DNA of 64,000 nt from Halovenus halobia (GTDB lineage: Archaea; Halobacteriota; Halobacteria; Halobacteriales; Haloarculaceae): positions 806,001 to 870,000 of the forward strand of contig NZ_JBLKOA010000001.1 in NCBI RefSeq assembly GCF_051414135.1, written 5' to 3'. This document shows positions 60,828 to 64,000 of this stretch, in pieces (the stretch's first letter is position 1; the number at the start of each line of letters is the position of its first letter). A program made the translations under genes and the position numbers. A model generated the notes under the pieces. The model was not told the DNA's origin, did not search any database, and worked only from the letters and a program-made list of their open reading frames with translations.

Positions 60828-61172
60828 CGGCTGGCACCTCGCCGCGAGCAGCGACCAGACGCGAAGACAGACATCAGTACCTTCGCCTACGAGTAGGAGG
60901 TTCAATGGAGTTACCCTTTTTCTCTCGACATTACAATAGAGCTGAACTTTTTGCTTCCAAAGAAACCCAGAATCCAATGTTGGAAGTGAGAGTGCAGACG
61001 CACGGCCGAGGCCCGTTCACAATATCAGAGAACCCAAACGACCACTGACTCGAAATTGTTGGCGCTAACAGCAGCAGATTATCTGTGGCGTGCCGGGGTA
61101 TCAGATACCAAAATAAGTTACAGTCAACGTGAATATCAACATTTAAATTACATTACGAGCGAATTATCGCTC

Positions 61173-61880
61173 ATGGAATACCAAATCCGGAAAGACCCGA
61201 GCTATGCGATGCTCGAAATCACACTGGCAGACGGCGAGCAGATCGAGACGAAACCCGGTGTGATGATGGACCGGACCGGCGGCATCGACAACGAGTCCGA
61301 CATCGGTGGTGGCGGAATTACCGGAGCAGTCGGGCGCATGGTCAGCGACGAGCGCTCGCTCATCGATAACACCTACTACGCAACTGCTGATGACGAACGA
61401 GTGTCACTGGTCCCGGAGCATCCCGGTGACGTGGTGGCAATAAACATGAGCGACCGCGGCGAACTCCGCGCCCAATCCGGCTCGCTGATGGCCTGGGAGC
61501 CACTGGTCGAGCGCTCGACCGAGTGGAACAACCGCTCGAATCTGTTCTCGTCGGGCGAACTCACAGTACTGGGACTTTCTGGCCAAGGATTGGTATTTCT
61601 CTCCTCCTTTGGCTCGATGGTCCGGCGAGACGTGACACCAGACAACCCTCTCACGGTGGACGAGAACCATCTCGTCGCGTGGACGGCAGGGATGGACCTC
61701 TCCCGGGAGAAAGACGGCAGTATCAAATCGAGTCTGCTCGGCGGTGAAGGACTCGTGACGACGTTCCGCGGCGACGGCGAGGTGTGGCTCCAGACCCGGA
61801 ACCCGGCGTTGCTGTACGGCCCACAACAGCACGAGGACGACGAATCCAGCGGTGGCATTGGCGTCGACGACTTCCTCTAG
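61173..61880 (+). CDS. AIM24 / TIGR00266 family protein
   Basis: 235 residues. Family features: YQIRKDPSYAMLEITLADGEQIETKPGVMM, AINMSDRGELRAQSGSLMAWEP, GLVFLSSFGSMVRRDV and VDENHLVAWTAGMDL, near the end GEVWLQTRNP. These proteins have a double-stranded beta-helix fold and unknown function. ATTTAAAT about 30 bases before the ATG supports a leaderless start. Confidence 0.88.
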   Translation: MEYQIRKDPSYAMLEITLADGEQIETKPGVMMDRTGGIDNESDIGGGGITGAVGRMVSDERSLIDNTYYATADDERVSLVPEHPGDVVAINMSDRGELRAQSGSLMAWEPLVERSTEWNNRSNLFSSGELTVLGLSGQGLVFLSSFGSMVRRDVTPDNPLTVDENHLVAWTAGMDLSREKDGSIKSSLLGGEGLVTTFRGDGEVWLQTRNPALLYGPQQHEDDESSGGIGVDDFL

Positions 61881-61927
61881 ACGGAGAGAATCGTAACCCA
61901 TTTTGTGCGCCTCAGCCCCCTACCGGT

Positions 61928-63211
61928 GTGAGCAACGCCGACGAGCGGTCACAGTTCTGGGCGCTGTATCTCACCCGCTTTGCCGAAGGGTTCGGGTTCA
62001 TCACGCTCATCACGCTGTTGCCAACCTACATCAACACGCTCGACCCTCAGGGGGCAACAGTGTTCGGGCTGACCATCAGTGCGGGATTCATCATCGGTAT
62101 GTACACGACTGGGTTCACGCTCGCCCAGACAGCAACAGTTGTCCCGCTGGCGTGGGCCGGTGACCGCTTCGACAAGCGACTCGTCCTCCTCGTTGTCCTC
62201 GGAATGGGGGTAGTCATCTACGCGCTGTTTCCGCTGGTGGACTCGTCGCTGTCCTTCGTTGCAATCCGCGCGCTGCAGGGCGTCGTTGTCACCGGTAGCG
62301 GGCTGATGTCGCTCTCACTCGTTGGGCAGGTTGCCGCTACGGGGACGCGAGCAGACAAGATTGGAAAGGCGAATGCCGCCTCCTTTGCGGCCTCGATTCT
62401 GGGGTCGCTCTCTGCCGGTGCAATCTACGACGCTGTCGGGTTTGGGCTGGTGTTTATGCTCGTCGCCGCACTGTTCGTCCTCGCGTGGCTGATTGTGCTG
62501 GTCGTGCTCGACGACGACGACACTCGCCGGAAGGGATTCCCGTTCACCGACCTCGCGCTCAACAGAAAGATTGTGACGATTTCGACCTTCCGAGCGCAGT
62601 ACGCCTTCGCGGTGACGATGGTCCGGACGTGGATTCCAATCTACGCAGGGACAGCCCTCGCGTCGGGCGGGTTGGCAGTCGGTGCGACGGCAGTCGCAGT
62701 GACCGTCACAGCAGAGAAAGCAACGAACATGCTCGGACAACTGTTCACCGGCCAGCTCTCCGACCGGTACGGGCGGTCGCTGTTCGTCTTCGCCGGCGGC
62801 GGAGCCTACGGCCTCGTCGCGCTGGCGGTGCCGCTGTCCCCCACAGTTGGCTCGGCGGTTGGTGCCGGCGTCACGGTGCCGATTCTCGGCGAGTTGCCAG
62901 CAGCGTATCTCCCGCTGGTTGCGTTCTCAGGGTTGCTCGGCGTCGCCGACTCGTTTCGCGAACCGGCGAGTATGGCGCTGTTTGCCGACGAAGGGACCTC
63001 CGAAGGCGGCGTCGCGTCGAGTTTCGGCATCCGCGAACTGGTCTGGCGGCCAGGGTCAGTCGCCGCGCCGCTGATTGCAGGCTGGCTGATGGTCGAGGTG
63101 AGTATGGCGTCTGTGTTCTACGTCGGGGGAACATTCGCGCTCACCGGCGTCGTAGCCTTCCTTGCCGTGCTTACGGTCGACCACGGCAGGGCCGCGCTGA
63201 CAACCTGGTGA
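61928..63211 (+). CDS. MFS transporter
   Basis: 427 residues from a GTG (MSNADERSQFWALYLTRFAEGFGF), twelve hydrophobic segments. Motifs LAWAGDRFDKRLVLLVVLG and LFTGQLSDRYGRSLFVF are MFS loop signatures in each half. Unrelated in detail to the MFS protein at 59577. Substrate unknown. Confidence 0.88.
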   Translation: MSNADERSQFWALYLTRFAEGFGFITLITLLPTYINTLDPQGATVFGLTISAGFIIGMYTTGFTLAQTATVVPLAWAGDRFDKRLVLLVVLGMGVVIYALFPLVDSSLSFVAIRALQGVVVTGSGLMSLSLVGQVAATGTRADKIGKANAASFAASILGSLSAGAIYDAVGFGLVFMLVAALFVLAWLIVLVVLDDDDTRRKGFPFTDLALNRKIVTISTFRAQYAFAVTMVRTWIPIYAGTALASGGLAVGATAVAVTVTAEKATNMLGQLFTGQLSDRYGRSLFVFAGGGAYGLVALAVPLSPTVGSAVGAGVTVPILGELPAAYLPLVAFSGLLGVADSFREPASMALFADEGTSEGGVASSFGIRELVWRPGSVAAPLIAGWLMVEVSMASVFYVGGTFALTGVVAFLAVLTVDHGRAALTTW

Positions 63212-63275
63212 GCCGCACTGCCAGCCGATTTTGTGGGGACCACCAGCCTCAAATTCCCGTAAGCCAAATTACTGT

Positions 63276-64000
63276 ATGAACCTCTTCTGGCACAGACGCG
63301 ACTTTCGAATTCCGGACAACCGTGGACTGACACTGGCCACCAACAACGGCCCGACACTACCGGTCTACATTGTCGATACGGACATGCTCGCACAGATTGG
63401 CAAGCGCCAACGGGCCTTCTTCATGGAGGGAGTGCGAGAACTGAAGCGGCGATACCGACGACTCGGCTCGGACCTGCTCGTCCGCGGTGGTGAGCCTGCG
63501 GACGTTCTCAGCGAGATTTCTGAGGACTACGACGCCGAGCGCGTCTACTACAACCGCGGGTATCGCCCAGCGCGACGAAACCGCGAGCGTGCTGTCGACG
63601 AGGCCCTCCCCACGAAGTCAGTACAGGACTTATTGCTCGTCGACCCGGACCGACTCGACCGCTCCTACCCAAATCACAGCCAGTTCTACAACGACTGGCA
63701 AGGTGAACACAAACTGACGCCCTTCGAGCGCCCGGATGAGGAGACGCTCGTTTCGTTCAGCGACGACACCGGCCCGCCCAGTATCGAGGCCGACATCGAG
63801 TTACCAGCGGCAGGGTACGAGTCCGCCCGCGAACGCTACGACCAGTTTCTGACCGCCGGAATCGAGAGTTACAACGACACCCGCGACGACATGCGTCGGG
63901 CGGTCGAACAGCCAGTCGGTGCCGTCTCTCGGCTCTCACCGTATCTCGCGGCTGGGATGATCGGCATTCGAGAGGTGTGGGCCGACGCCGGCGAGCGCTA
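63276..64000 (+). CDS. phr: Photolyase/cryptochrome family protein, N-terminal part (3' end outside window)
   Basis: 241 codons present. MNLFWHRRDFRIPDNRGLTLAT is the opening of class I photolyases; LPVYIVDTDML, GSDLLVRGGEPADVL and VYYNRGYRPARRNRER belong to the antenna domain; GAVSRLSPYLAAGMIGIREVW begins the FAD-binding domain (SxLSPYL). Likely CPD photolyase, repairing UV lesions; the FAD site itself lies beyond the window. Confidence 0.92.
   Translation, partial: MNLFWHRRDFRIPDNRGLTLATNNGPTLPVYIVDTDMLAQIGKRQRAFFMEGVRELKRRYRRLGSDLLVRGGEPADVLSEISEDYDAERVYYNRGYRPARRNRERAVDEALPTKSVQDLLLVDPDRLDRSYPNHSQFYNDWQGEHKLTPFERPDEETLVSFSDDTGPPSIEADIELPAAGYESARERYDQFLTAGIESYNDTRDDMRRAVEQPVGAVSRLSPYLAAGMIGIREVWADAGER

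Overview
The window is chromosomal DNA from a haloarchaeon (class Halobacteria). The signs are strongly acidic proteins, GC-rich codon use, many leaderless genes with a TATA box about 25-30 bases before the start codon, and archaeal or haloarchaeal markers (ribosomal protein S8e, a Cdc48 AAA ATPase, a HalX response regulator, a TFB-like cyclin protein, CoaD-type PPAT, UPF0058, DUF2150, DUF2240, DUF5810/DUF5809, a halocyanin-type copper domain). The genus cannot be fixed from sequence alone.

Layout. 1-7.9 kb: end of truD, then a tungsten/molybdenum module: an aldehyde:ferredoxin oxidoreductase, small unknown genes, two MoaD-like beta-grasp proteins (one ending CC, one ending GG) and two overlapping moeA genes. 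7.9-19.4 kb: ABC exporter, DUF2150, YbaK, HalX regulator, Hsp20-like protein plus Cdc48, CspA, a serine hydrolase and an SDR. 19.4-31.7 kb: membrane protein, MutS, alpha/beta hydrolase, an M48 peptidase with an altered zinc site, Zn alcohol dehydrogenase, CysE, nitrilase, EamA exporter and a DUF5810-DUF5809-Nudix operon. 31.7-41.6 kb: rhodanese, an aminotransferase remnant next to an aldehyde dehydrogenase, a FadF/HdrD-like Fe-S membrane protein, PhoU, S8e, DUF2240, PyrF, zinc finger, enoyl-CoA hydratase, UPF0058 and a CopG-like protein. 41.8-49.1 kb: menF-menD, a J-domain membrane protein, a zinc-ribbon protein, a possible structured RNA, DinB, a winged-helix protein, CoaD and a TFB-like protein.

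49.2-57.6 kb is the accessory part. It starts at an intact tRNA-Leu(UAG), continues with an exact 24-bp copy of the tRNA 3' end and later a decayed tRNA half, and carries a lone HsdR-N-type nuclease protein, an apparently 5'-truncated beta-helix/halocyanin protein and a large type IIG restriction-modification enzyme whose middle is visibly AT-richer than its ends. Related hairpin repeats lie between these genes, including on both sides of the type IIG gene. No integrase is visible, so it looks like a worn integration hot spot now holding restriction genes.

57.6-64 kb returns to core-like sequence: azlCD, a pseudogene broken by one stop codon, small membrane protein, two MFS transporters, an AIM24-family protein, and the 5' part of a photolyase running off the window. 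Across the window convergent genes are packed end to end: seven pairs abut or overlap by four bases, three of them sharing a single CTAG as stop codon on both strands.
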